Shown here one piece after another: positions 6,529 through 13,825 of a stretch of DNA of 14,673 nucleotides. The stretch is from Bacteroidales bacterium (GTDB lineage Bacteria > Bacteroidota > Bacteroidia > Bacteroidales > SM23-62). Both the position numbers and the translations under genes were made by a program. The DNA lies in NCBI GenBank assembly GCA_016783865.1, contig JADHVS010000108.1:1-14673 (forward strand), given 5' to 3'. The stretch's first letter is position 1; each line of letters begins with the position of its first letter. The notes beneath the pieces were generated by a model, which was not told the origin of the DNA, searched no databases, and saw nothing but the letters and a program-made list of their open reading frames with translations.

Positions 6529-7075
6529 TTATAGATACTTTAGAAACCCATGCGAATACTCAGATATATTATTTCGGAAGAGTGGAAAGAGATTTTTTCT
6601 TACATTAAATATTACTGTATTATTACTACTATTTCTTTCGACTATTGGCATTTGAATAATTCTTTCAGCAATGATATCCCAGTAATAGACTTTTGCCTTG
6701 TTTATATCAACTCCATGAAATGGAATAGTTGCTGTTACTGGTTTCGAAAAAGTCAAACCTTCAGGTTTAAATGAAACAATGATGGCATTGCTATCTTCTG
6801 AAAAAACAACTGAGTTTGGTGCTTGTTCAATTTTGATTGTTTGATTTGAATTCAATGCACCACTGGGAATTACAATCTTTGTGCCATCCAGGGGTAAGGT
6901 TGGATCATCAATCATCACCGTACCGCCCACTGTCCCTATCACTCCCTCGCCATTAGTATAGACTGGAGCTATTAGGTGTTTCTTCTTTTTTATCCTTCTT
7001 ACATCCCTGCTGCATAACCAGCAGACAAGTAAAAATCGCTACCATGAAAAAAATCAAAAGATTTTTGGTTTTCAT
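6529..7075 (-). pseudogene. Frameshifted ZU5-type lipoprotein
   Basis: From ATG 7073-7075 the protein begins MKTKNLLIFFMVAIFTCLLV, then MQQGCKKDKKE. This is a lipoprotein signal peptide with lipobox ending at Cys25, followed by a Lys-rich tether. The frame ends at a TAA at 6953-6955 after PNSSSLY. In the neighbouring frame the protein continues NGEGVIGTVGGTVMIDDPTL and DGTKIVIPSGAL, then TIKIEQAP. This is the start of a ZU5-like beta domain ('G-GG---------L-IP-GAL---T-I-I'), a fold common in Bacteroidota surface lipoproteins. One base change in length near 6954-6956 would join them into about 180 residues. The rest looks intact to the stop at 6529. Neither half alone would be a normal product: one is a tethered peptide, the other lacks the export signal. 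TATCTTTA at 7100-7107 on the minus strand is a weak -7 match. Confidence 0.78.
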
Positions 7076-7248
7076 AAGATGGAGTATTGGTTTCTGCTTT
7101 AAAGATAGATCACAGAACAGGATTGAAATGTTTCTTTTCAAAGAAATGTATGAAACTGTATCCGGAAAGTATAAAGTGAGGGAATTGTGTACGCAGCAGG
7201 AAAGGTGACGCAAGTTTCGATTGTATTCCTAGTTTGTTAAACATTGAC

Positions 7249-7279
7249 TTGGTAAAAGGTATTATTTGTATTACCTTTG
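7249..7279 (+). promoter_or_regulatory. Bacteroidota-type promoter of hicAB with candidate operator
   Basis: TTGG (7249-7252), a 19-base spacer and TACCTTTG (7272-7279) match the Bacteroidota promoter pattern. The predicted transcript starts a few bases before the hicA ATG at 7297. The inverted repeat AAAGGTA (7255-7261) / TACCTTT (7272-7278) spans the spacer and the -7 element and is a candidate site for autorepression by HicB. Confidence 0.65.
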
Positions 7280-7296
7280 CACTGAAAAATTATCCG

Positions 7297-7482
7297 ATGA
7301 AGGTTAAAGAAGTTATTCGGATCATCGAAAAAAACGGATGGTATCTTATCGGACAAAAGGGAAGTCATCGACAATTCAAACATCCGGCAAAGTCCGGGAG
7401 GGTGACAATTGCCGGAAACCTTAGCGATGAAATCCCCAAAGGAACATTGTATTCCGTTTTAAAACAGGCCGGATTAAAATAA
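7297..7482 (+). CDS. hicA: HicA-type mRNA interferase toxin
   Basis: The start chosen is the ATG at 7297, giving 61 residues. An upstream TTG would extend the frame through the promoter, so it is unlikely. The protein MKVKEVIRIIEKNGWYLIGQ is followed by KGSHRQFKHP, with the catalytic His24 of the double-stranded-RNA-binding-like fold, and by AKSGRVTIAGN...DEIPKGTLYSVLKQAGL, the family signature. HicA cleaves mRNA and is neutralised by HicB. The length is normal. It is followed 13 bases later by hicB, giving the standard toxin-first order, and lies between decayed genes and the LytTR locus. Confidence 0.93.
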   Translation: MKVKEVIRIIEKNGWYLIGQKGSHRQFKHPAKSGRVTIAGNLSDEIPKGTLYSVLKQAGLK

Positions 7483-7495
7483 ACAGCGAATACAT

Positions 7496-7900
7496 ATGGA
7501 AAAGGTTCAGGTAGTTATCGAAAAATCAGAATCGGGATTTGCCGCATACATTCCTGTTTTACCTGGGTGTGTGGCAACTGGTCGATCATTTATTGATGTA
7601 CAAAAAGGAATTTCGGATGCTCTTGTATTCCATCTAGAAGGCCTGAAAAAGGATCAGGTTGAAATTCCCGCAATTTTTTCCACGAATTATATGTTGCAAT
7701 ATTCATTCGACGTGGAAACATTTCTTACCTACTATAATAATATCTTCACAAAGAGAGCCCTTTCCAGGATTACTGGAATAAATGAAAGTTTGTTAAGTCA
7801 ATATGCTTCTGGGTTAAAGCATCCCCGAAAGGCACAATCAAAGAAAATCGAAAAAGGGCTGCACCAGTTGGCCCATGAGTTGCTGCAAATATCGCTCTGA
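7496..7900 (+). CDS. hicB: HicB-type antitoxin with C-terminal helix-turn-helix
   Basis: The 134-residue protein has the HicB partial RNase-H-like fold at 1-70: VQVVIEKSESGFAAYIPVLP, then GCVATGRSFIDVQKGISDAL. The C-terminal part (about 84-128) is a helix-turn-helix of the Xre type, with KRALSRITGINESLLSQYAS and GLKHPRKAQSKKIEKGLH. HicB binds and inhibits HicA and represses its own operon. It starts 13 bases after hicA. Its stop lies 4 bases from the stop of the converging LytTR gene, so transcripts meet head-on. Confidence 0.94.
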   Translation: MEKVQVVIEKSESGFAAYIPVLPGCVATGRSFIDVQKGISDALVFHLEGLKKDQVEIPAIFSTNYMLQYSFDVETFLTYYNNIFTKRALSRITGINESLLSQYASGLKHPRKAQSKKIEKGLHQLAHELLQISL

Positions 7901-7904
7901 CATG

Positions 7905-8621
7905 TTACGATTGCATTCCCTCCAACTCCCCAAATTTCTCCTTCGCCACCGGCAACACCACCTCATGATCCCGGCAAACCAGTTTTACGGTGCTGGTTTT
8001 ACGGTCAAATGAAAACAAATATTGTGTATTGATCAGCGCTGAACGGTGCGCGCGAAAAATAGAGGGGGAGTGCAGGATCTCTTCAATCTTGCCAAGCTGG
8101 GCGATAACGGTTTCGTTTTTCCCGCTTGTGAGGTAAATGTCTGTATAGTTCCCGTCAGCTTTGCAACCCATAATATCGTGCTCATTAATCCAGACATATC
8201 CTTTGAAAGTGTGGAGCTTATGCCGGTTGTGTGTTTCTGTTTTGATGATCTTTTCGCATCTGTAACGGTTGATGATCGCTCTGAGTTTGTCGTCCGTTAC
8301 AGGTTTTAAAAGATACCCGAAAGCAGCCTTGTCAAATGCTTCTATGGCAAATTCCGGATGACCGGTGGTGAAGATGATGGTTGGGCTAAGATTCAGCTCT
8401 TTGATCTGTCGAACCAATTCAAATCCGTCATGTTTGGGCATGTCTATATCGAGGAAAACGATATCAGGATGAAAGGATATGATGGCTTCAACCCCTTTTG
8501 TTACAGAAATTTCTTGAGCAAGTACTTGGATCCCAGGTATCTCTTTTAATAGTGCAGCCAGGTAATTCAGCGCATCGGGCTCGTCGTCCACCAGGATAGC
8601 AGTGATCTCTATTGGTATCAT
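7905..8621 (-). CDS. LytTR-family response regulator
   Basis: The 238-residue protein has a receiver at 1-120: acidic D12/D13/E14, phosphoacceptor D58 in IVFLDIDMP, T85, K106 in GYLLKPV. A LytTR DNA-binding domain fills about 135-235, with GCKADGNYTDIYL, then IFRAHRSALINTQYLFSF and VVLPVAKEKFGEL. LytTR regulators bind DNA as dimers through beta strands and are paired with LytS-type kinases. The broken kinase gene lies directly upstream on the same strand. The regulator has its own promoter (8640-8670), so it can be made regardless of the kinase damage. The translation start ATG 8619-8621 is about 20 bases from the -7 element. No target sites are identified. Confidence 0.96.
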   Translation of the reverse strand: MIPIEITAILVDDEPDALNYLAALLKEIPGIQVLAQEISVTKGVEAIISFHPDIVFLDIDMPKHDGFELVRQIKELNLSPTIIFTTGHPEFAIEAFDKAAFGYLLKPVTDDKLRAIINRYRCEKIIKTETHNRHKLHTFKGYVWINEHDIMGCKADGNYTDIYLTSGKNETVIAQLGKIEEILHSPSIFRAHRSALINTQYLFSFDRKTSTVKLVCRDHEVVLPVAKEKFGELEGMQS

Positions 8622-8639
8622 TAGGCAGAAATGTTAGAT

Positions 8640-8670
8640 CAAAAATAGGGAAATTGATGGAATATGTCAA
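8640..8670 (-). promoter_or_regulatory. Bacteroidota-type promoter of the LytTR regulator
   Basis: On the minus strand TTG (plus 8668-8670) is followed by a 20-base spacer and TATTTTTG (plus 8640-8647). The -7 match TAnnTTTG is perfect. It sits between the kinase and regulator genes, so the regulator is at least partly independent of the kinase transcript. Confidence 0.72.
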
Positions 8671-8688
8671 GGACTTATTTGAATACTT

Positions 8689-8713
8689 CCCCTTCCCTTT
8701 TGTGGGGAAGGGG
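8689..8713. repeat. G/C-rich inverted repeat between kinase and regulator genes
   Basis: CCCCTTCCC and GGGAAGGGG form a 9-bp stem with a 7-base loop, followed on the plus strand by further G runs to about 8727. It is not followed by a T run, so it is not a standard terminator. The composition suggests a dispersed intergenic repeat or a G-rich structure; this is inference. Confidence 0.6.
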
Positions 8714-8730
8714 GTAGGGGGATGGGGTAA

Positions 8731-10155
8731 TTAAGCTGGTATCACCACCCTCACCCTTGTCCCTACCGGTTTGCCATCCCCGGTGAGATCCTCGATGGTC
8801 CAGGTGATTCGCTTCCCTTTAAGCTTGTACCATAAATCCAGGATCTGTTCAACAATCAACAGTCCTTTTCCCGTACTTTCCAAACCGGCATCTTTTGTTA
8901 CAGATCGCCCTGCACCATCATCCTCTATACAGATTTCCATCTGATCATCGATCATCTTTTCAATCCTGATTGTGATTTTGCCAGGACTTTCTTTTGGCCG
9001 GATGCCATGTTTTACAGCATTCTCCACAAAGGTCAAAACAATGTTTTTTGGAATTTCAACGGTGAGGTTAAGTCCTTCAGGGGTCGTGATCACATATTCA
9101 AATTGCTGCAACCGCATCTTCTCCCCCTACAAGTACCTCGTCACAAAGGTCAGCTCGTTTCCAAGTGTCCGGGATATTTGATCGGAATCGGTCACAATGT
9201 CGCGTATGAATGCCGAGAATCTAGCTATGAATTGATTTGCGAGTTCCTTGTTTCCCTGGTGAACGGCATAACTGATGGAGGTCATGATGTTGAATGTCAG
9301 ATGCGGATCAAACTGCGATTTTATGGATTTCAGTTGCAATGCTGTGATCTCATCACTAAGTTTTTTCCTCTGCTCTAACTGAACTTGCTGGAGCCGTCTG
9401 ATCAGATGTATAAAGCCGAGAATAAAAACGTAGATTCCCATGTAAAATGGAAATTTCAGGAAATAAAATCTGTTTTTCTCATAGGAATAATGATAATAAA
9501 TGCCGGCTTGCTGGATGGCAATTGTACTTCTTCCGCTTTCGGGCGTTTTAATTTGAACAAATCTTGATTCAATGGATGCAGGGAGATCCAGGTACAAGGG
9601 AGATGAAAAATCATGTATTTTTTCAATTTGGCCATGCTGGCCTGACAGGTAGATGTATTCCCTATCCTGCCCAATAAAGAAAATATCCATTGCCGGTCTC
9701 TCCAGCGTGTCTCCCAACCCTCTTACTGTAATCACTTCTCCTTGCACAGTAGTCAATATCAATCTTGGTGAATAGTTGCCCGGAGCGATCTTGTAAAGTA
9801 AGGAAACCAACTTCCAGTCGTTTCCGGTTTTTACAGGCAGGGTTTTTATAACAATATATTTTCCCCGACAATAATAGTGGTCTCCGATATAGCCATTCTC
9901 TTCGATGATCTTAACTGAGGCTTTTCCTTCGGTATTATTGAAAAGAACGATGCGTTCGCTGTTTCCGTCATGGTCTATATCTTCCCAGTACTCATATCCT
10001 CCCGGCTTATCAATAAATCCTTTTTCGATCAATTCAGACCTGAATTTCGGGAAGAGATCAGGTAACAATACAATGATCAGGAGGGTGAAAGGGATAGCCA
10101 GGAGGAACGGACTCAGTAGTATTTGCCTGCGTATTTTCGAAGAGATCCACTTCAT
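8731..10155 (-). pseudogene. LytS-type sensor histidine kinase split by an in-frame amber stop
   Basis: The frame runs from ATG 10153-10155 to 8731, broken only by TAG at 9127-9129. The first 342 residues hold a membrane segment (about 12-32), a periplasmic region (33-235) with the Asp-rich DIDHDGNSERIV (59-70), a second membrane segment (about 236-252), and a coiled coil with the His-kinase box KSQFDPHLTFNIMTS (H285). The part after the TAG continues GEKMRLQQFEYVI, then VEIPKNIVLTFVENAVKHGI (N-box), EICIEDDGAG and STGKGLLIVEQIL (ATP-binding). In the family the position of the TAG is normally Glu or Gln after FV--YL, so a single-base change from GAG or CAG explains it. Phosphoacceptor His and ATP-binding domain are thus separated. 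The second half starts with its own ATG at 9115-9117, and it could be made separately. Its partner regulator follows downstream. Confidence 0.85.
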
Positions 10156-10453
10156 GGAGTGTAAAGACTATCATCAAACTATTCCTGACGTCGTTTAACC
10201 TTGTCAGGATTACTTGCTTGATTGAACAAGTTTTAACAAAAATGATAAAAAAATATGATTCGGGCAAGAAAGAGGGGATAAATCGGTGGTGATTGCCAAT
10301 GTGATATGTGTCCGTAGTGAAGGTTCAACTCACAATTCACCTATCACTATTATCGCACCAAGAATAACGATCAGCGAGAGGGGCTCAAAATAACACGTAG
10401 GGGCAATTCATAAATTACCCCTACGTCATTAAAATAAGCGGGAAATATATAGA
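10156..10453. other. Intergenic DNA with palindromic repeat
   Basis: No gene is seen in these 298 bases. They hold AT-rich upstream DNA of the sensor kinase, an ACTTG/CAAGT inverted repeat near 10211-10231, and the second palindromic repeat. I found no consensus promoter with both elements for the kinase. Confidence 0.55.
10395..10426. repeat. 32-bp palindromic repeat, copy 2
   Basis: It differs from copy 1 at two central positions (A for G) and in the outermost bases, which form ACGT instead of AAGT ends. The 28-base core is shared. Despite the changes the stem is kept in RNA transcribed from the minus strand through U-G pairing. It lies 28 bases beyond the stop of the minus-strand secreted-protein gene, and may act there as a 3' hairpin. 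Confidence 0.88.
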
Positions 10454-10783
10454 TTAAGGGATGTCCTGGAAATCAGCCTCAGCAGGGACCTGGGGGACAA
10501 GTGACTGTTCGTTGGGTGTCATAGGGATTTCAGAATCACTAAAATCAGCTACCATTGGGATCTCAGGTGTCAGGAACTCCTGAACCATCAGGGTAGTCAC
10601 CTCATGCTGATCTTCGTAGGATGCCTCCAGCGGAACGACTGGTGATAGAAAAGGGCACTCCACACAAATGGTTTCTCCTATATTCATAAGGGAAGTTTTG
10701 TCTCCTATGGTTCCTCCAAACGTGGGAGTGATCTGAAAGGTAGCCAGCGCTATGATGAGAATGATTGTTTTCATGGTTTTCAT
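10454..10783 (-). CDS. Small secreted protein with three 12-residue repeats
   Basis: The 109-residue protein begins MKTMKTIILIIALATFQITP, then TFGG, a typical Sec signal peptide cleaved near residue 23-24. The mature part is acidic and proline-rich, with no globular-domain look. It holds two cysteines (C40 and C43, in CVEC) and three degenerate repeats: SPVVPLEASYED (47-58), TPEIPMVADFSD (72-83) and VPQVPAEADFQD (96-107), consensus P-x-(V/I)-P-x-x-A-(D/S)-(F/Y)-x-D. Short secreted proteins with such '(A/V)P-x-x-P-x-EA-F-D' repeats are common in Bacteroidota, with no known function. It is monocistronic, convergent with nothing, and divergent from the ABC-F gene. A second in-frame Met at residue 4 is an equally possible start. 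Confidence 0.75.
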   Translation of the reverse strand: MKTMKTIILIIALATFQITPTFGGTIGDKTSLMNIGETICVECPFLSPVVPLEASYEDQHEVTTLMVQEFLTPEIPMVADFSDSEIPMTPNEQSLVPQVPAEADFQDIP

Positions 10784-10915
10784 TTTTTTCTTTTCTGGAA
10801 CATATGACGGGAAACCGGCCCTTACGTTACAATGAACCGTGGCTATTTTGATCTTTTTCGATGAATGCCGTATTTTGTCCGGTGAGTGATGGAAAACAGC
10901 ATCCGAATAATCCCT

Positions 10916-10923
10916 TACCTTTG
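10916..10923 (+). promoter_or_regulatory. Probable -7 element of the ABC-F gene
   Basis: TACCTTTG matches TAnnTTTG and lies 21 bases before the ATG at 10945. A clear TTG at the proper upstream spacing is missing. It supports 10945, not 10861, as the translation start. Confidence 0.5.
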
Positions 10924-10944
10924 CCGGTTACAACTCCTGCCTGC

Positions 10945-12804
10945 ATGTCCACCATCCTGACCGTTGAAAACCTCTCCCGAAGTTACGGCGACAATGTACT
11001 GTTCGAGGATATCTCCTTTGTGATCAGTCAATACCAGAAGGTAGCGCTGATCGCCAGGAATGGAGCGGGAAAAACAAGCCTCCTTAGCATCATAGCCGGA
11101 ATGGAATCCGCTGACGGCGGAACCGTTACCCTCTTTAACAAGGCTTCTCTCGGCTATCTGAAACAGGAACCCGAGCTCACCTCTTCGCATACGGTGTTCA
11201 ATGAAGTCTATACTACTTCAAACGAGGTATTGTCGGCAATTTACTGGTATGAACAAGCCATCCGGGGAGAGGATAAGGAACAGATCATCCTCGCTATGGA
11301 GAGGATGGATGCGCTCAATGGATGGGAGTATGAAACCCGCATCAAGCAGATCCTGTCGCGGTTGCAGATCCCCGATCTGGACAAACGGATCGATGAACTG
11401 TCGGGCGGACAACAAAAGAGGGTAGCATTGGCTAAGGTGCTGATCACCGAACCCGACTTCATGATTCTCGATGAGCCCACCAACCACCTTGATGTAGAGA
11501 TGATCGAATGGCTGGAGGAGTACCTGTCGCAGCGCAGGGTCACCTTTCTGATGGTGACCCACGACCGCTATTTTCTCGACCGGATTTGCAATGAGATCCT
11601 GGAACTGGATCACACAGGGATCCACCGGTATCGTGGAAGTTACTTCTATTTCCTGGAGAAGCAGGCTGAGCGACTGGATATCCTGACCAAAGAGACAGAG
11701 AAGGCCCAGAATCTTCTCCGGAAAGAGCAGGAGTGGATGCAGCGGATGCCGAAAGCTCGCACCACCAAAGCAAAAGCCCGCATAGACAGTTTTTACGAGT
11801 TAAAAGAGACGGCCGACCGGAAAGTGCCGGACGAACGGATGAAGATCCACATCGAAGGACAGCGAATGGGGAAAAAGATCCTGGAGGTAAACGACCTCTC
11901 TTTCTCCTGGGGGGAGATGCCCATGCTGAAAGGATTCACGTTCACCTTCAAACGGAATGAGAAGATCGGTATCATCGGGAACAACGGCAGCGGAAAGTCA
12001 ACCTTTCTGGATCTGATCACCGGGAAGCTGAAACCCAACCGGGGATCGGTGAAAAAAGGAGAGACCATTCAGTTTGGATATTACACCCAGGAGGGAATCC
12101 CGTTCAATCCCGATACCAAGGTGATTGATGTGGTACGGGAGATCGCGGATGTGGTAAAACTCGGCAATGGAGATACCATCTCTGCTTCGGCATTCCTGAA
12201 CTACTTTATGTTTCCTTATCCGTCACACCACCAACCGGTCTATAAACTCAGCGGGGGAGAAAAACGCCGGCTTTACCTGGTTACTGTCCTGATGCGAAGT
12301 CCCAATTTCCTGATCCTGGATGAACCAACCAACGACCTGGATATTCTTACTCTGAACGTTTTGGAAGAGTACCTCGAATCGTTTAACGGCTGTGTAATAA
12401 TCGTTACCCACGACCGCTATTTCCTGGACAAGATCGTGGATCACCTCTTCGTTTTTGAGGGGAATGGTGTTGTGAAGGACTTTCCGGGGAACTATACCCA
12501 GTTCCGTGACTACAGTGAACGCCACAAGCGAAAGATAAAAGCGGAGACAAAGCCGTCGCCTATAGTGAAAACTCCCAATAAACCGTCCGATCCAAACAAA
12601 CTCACTTTCAAAAAGAAGCGGGAACTTGAAGTGCTGGAACGAGAGATCGGGGAACTGGAATCAGAGAAGGGTGAGATCGAGGCCTCGCTCACTTCAGGGA
12701 TGCTTTCCGCTGATGACCTGCATGCAAAATCCCAACGTTTTGCCTCCATCCTCCGGGAATTGGAGGAGAAAGGGGAGAGGTGGCTGGAGTTGAGTGTAAT
12801 ATAA
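10945..12804 (+). CDS. ABC-F family ATPase (Uup-like)
   Basis: The 619-residue protein starts at ATG 10945, just before the first nucleotide-binding domain; an upstream ATG at 10861 would precede the -7 element and adds only unrelated residues. Domain 1: Walker A ARNGAGKTS (37-45), signature LSGGQQKR (152-159), Walker B MILDEPTNHLD (173-183), switch THDRYF. The linker (about 240-310) is helical and basic (EQEWMQRMPKARTTKAKARI). Domain 2: Walker A GNNGSGKST (345-353), LSGGEKRR (435-442), ILDEPTNDLD (457-466), THDRYFLD. A C-terminal coiled coil (about 555-615) fits the Uup group. There are no membrane segments. ABC-F proteins act on the ribosome or, for Uup, in tolerance of DNA or ribosome stress; they are not transporters. 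It is probably a housekeeping gene; the neighbours do not suggest antibiotic resistance. Confidence 0.94.
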   Translation: MSTILTVENLSRSYGDNVLFEDISFVISQYQKVALIARNGAGKTSLLSIIAGMESADGGTVTLFNKASLGYLKQEPELTSSHTVFNEVYTTSNEVLSAIYWYEQAIRGEDKEQIILAMERMDALNGWEYETRIKQILSRLQIPDLDKRIDELSGGQQKRVALAKVLITEPDFMILDEPTNHLDVEMIEWLEEYLSQRRVTFLMVTHDRYFLDRICNEILELDHTGIHRYRGSYFYFLEKQAERLDILTKETEKAQNLLRKEQEWMQRMPKARTTKAKARIDSFYELKETADRKVPDERMKIHIEGQRMGKKILEVNDLSFSWGEMPMLKGFTFTFKRNEKIGIIGNNGSGKSTFLDLITGKLKPNRGSVKKGETIQFGYYTQEGIPFNPDTKVIDVVREIADVVKLGNGDTISASAFLNYFMFPYPSHHQPVYKLSGGEKRRLYLVTVLMRSPNFLILDEPTNDLDILTLNVLEEYLESFNGCVIIVTHDRYFLDKIVDHLFVFEGNGVVKDFPGNYTQFRDYSERHKRKIKAETKPSPIVKTPNKPSDPNKLTFKKKRELEVLEREIGELESEKGEIEASLTSGMLSADDLHAKSQRFASILRELEEKGERWLELSVI

Positions 12805-12818
12805 AATGATTACTTTTG
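12790..12818 (+). promoter_or_regulatory. Bacteroidota-type promoter for the binding-protein/sensor pair
   Basis: TTG (12790-12792), an 18-base spacer and TACTTTTG (12811-12818) lie across the 3' end of the ABC-F gene. The ATG of the lipoprotein is at 12832. The -7 match to TAnnTTTG is full; the spacer is one base shorter than usual. Confidence 0.6.
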
Positions 12819-12831
12819 ATTTTGATATGGC

Positions 12832-13824
12832 ATGAAAAATATTGGCAGAATACTCAAACCTGGAACCTTCGTCCTACTAATCCTCGTGCTTTTTTTACCG
12901 GCTTGTAAAACAGAGGTACCCGGCATTCGTTTGGGCATGACTTTATGGCCGGGGTATGAGTTTATTTACCTGGCGGAACAAAAAGGCTTTTTTAAAGATG
13001 TAGGCCTGGATATCCAGTTATTCGATTTCGTTTCGCTCAGTGATTCGAGAAGAGCGTTTGAACGTGGACAAATTGACATTGTTGCCGGAACTATTGTAGA
13101 ATTGCTGATTATCCGGGAAATTTACTACAAATCCCCTCAGGCTTTCTATGTTGTTGACTTTTCAAATGGAGCCGATGTCATTCTTGGGAGAAAACCGATT
13201 CAAACAATTCCTGAACTGAAAGGGAAAAGGGTTGGGGTAGAACCCGCCTCATTGGATTTACTTACCATTAACCTGGCACTGAAACAAAACCATATGGATT
13301 TAACAGATGTGGTCCTGGTTCCCATGGCCCAGAATAGCATGGAGGATAGTTTTGAAGGGCGGGAAGTGGATGCCATATGCACCTATCCACCAACATCTGT
13401 AAAGATCCTGAATAAAGGAACTGCCAATATAATGTTCAATAGTTCTCAGATTCCGGGGTACATTGTGGATGTTTTGATAGCGGATGAGCAGTTTATTGAT
13501 ACCCGTGTCGGGGATCTGGCAAAAATCATCCAATGTATTGATCGTGCGATCCAATATGCCAAAGAGTATCCTGATGAAGCCCTTGTCATTATGGCCGAAC
13601 ATGAACAGATATCGGTGTTGGATTTACAGGAGGCATACCGCGGAATGTCAGTGGAGCCACTGAAAAACCAGATCCAGTATTTTACCTCTGATGGTCAATT
13701 ATGCAAGGCTTTGGAAGCAGCTTTTGAGATTCTCAGGAAGACTGGGGTGATACAACGGGATATCACGGTGAAAAATCTCATTAATCAGGGACCGGTCACC
13801 ACGGCTTTATCAAAACTCAATTAG
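12832..13824 (+). CDS. Solute-binding lipoprotein, NMT1/ThiY/SsuA-like family
   Basis: The 330-residue protein has a lipoprotein signal (MKNIGRILKPGTFVLLILVL, then FLPAC, lipidated Cys25). The mature part has the two-lobe binding-protein pattern of the NMT1/ThiY/SsuA type: RLGMTLWPGYEFIYLAEQKG (33-52), then FFKDVGLDIQL, RAFERGQIDIVAG (74-86), VILGRKPIQTIPELKGKRVG (116-135) and GREVDAICTYPP (176-187). Such proteins bind small molecules such as thiamine precursors, sulfonates or nitrate; the ligand is not predictable here. No ABC permease or ATPase for import is adjacent. The gene is directly followed, one base after its stop, by a membrane sensor gene. This suggests it delivers a ligand signal to that sensor. 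As a lipoprotein it may sit at the inner or outer membrane. The NMT1 label comes from motif order, not a search. Confidence 0.88.
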   Translation: MKNIGRILKPGTFVLLILVLFLPACKTEVPGIRLGMTLWPGYEFIYLAEQKGFFKDVGLDIQLFDFVSLSDSRRAFERGQIDIVAGTIVELLIIREIYYKSPQAFYVVDFSNGADVILGRKPIQTIPELKGKRVGVEPASLDLLTINLALKQNHMDLTDVVLVPMAQNSMEDSFEGREVDAICTYPPTSVKILNKGTANIMFNSSQIPGYIVDVLIADEQFIDTRVGDLAKIIQCIDRAIQYAKEYPDEALVIMAEHEQISVLDLQEAYRGMSVEPLKNQIQYFTSDGQLCKALEAAFEILRKTGVIQRDITVKNLINQGPVTTALSKLN

Positions 13825-13825
13825 A

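Noticed and set aside
6473..6774. Plus-strand open frames following the recombinase tail.
   Set aside because: Apart from the first residues, which belong to the recombinase remnant, they are shadows of the ZU5 lipoprotein on the minus strand.
7234..7296. TTG start for hicA giving 21 extra residues.
   Set aside because: It would start upstream of the promoter -33 and -7 elements, and HicA proteins begin at the MKVKEV position.
10861..10944. Upstream ATG for the ABC-F gene adding 28 residues.
   Set aside because: The added residues precede the normal family start and cover the likely -7 element TACCTTTG.
10945..12804. Antibiotic-resistance ABC-F protein.
   Set aside because: The C-terminal coiled coil and the linker fit the Uup-like group; resistance-type features or neighbours are not seen.
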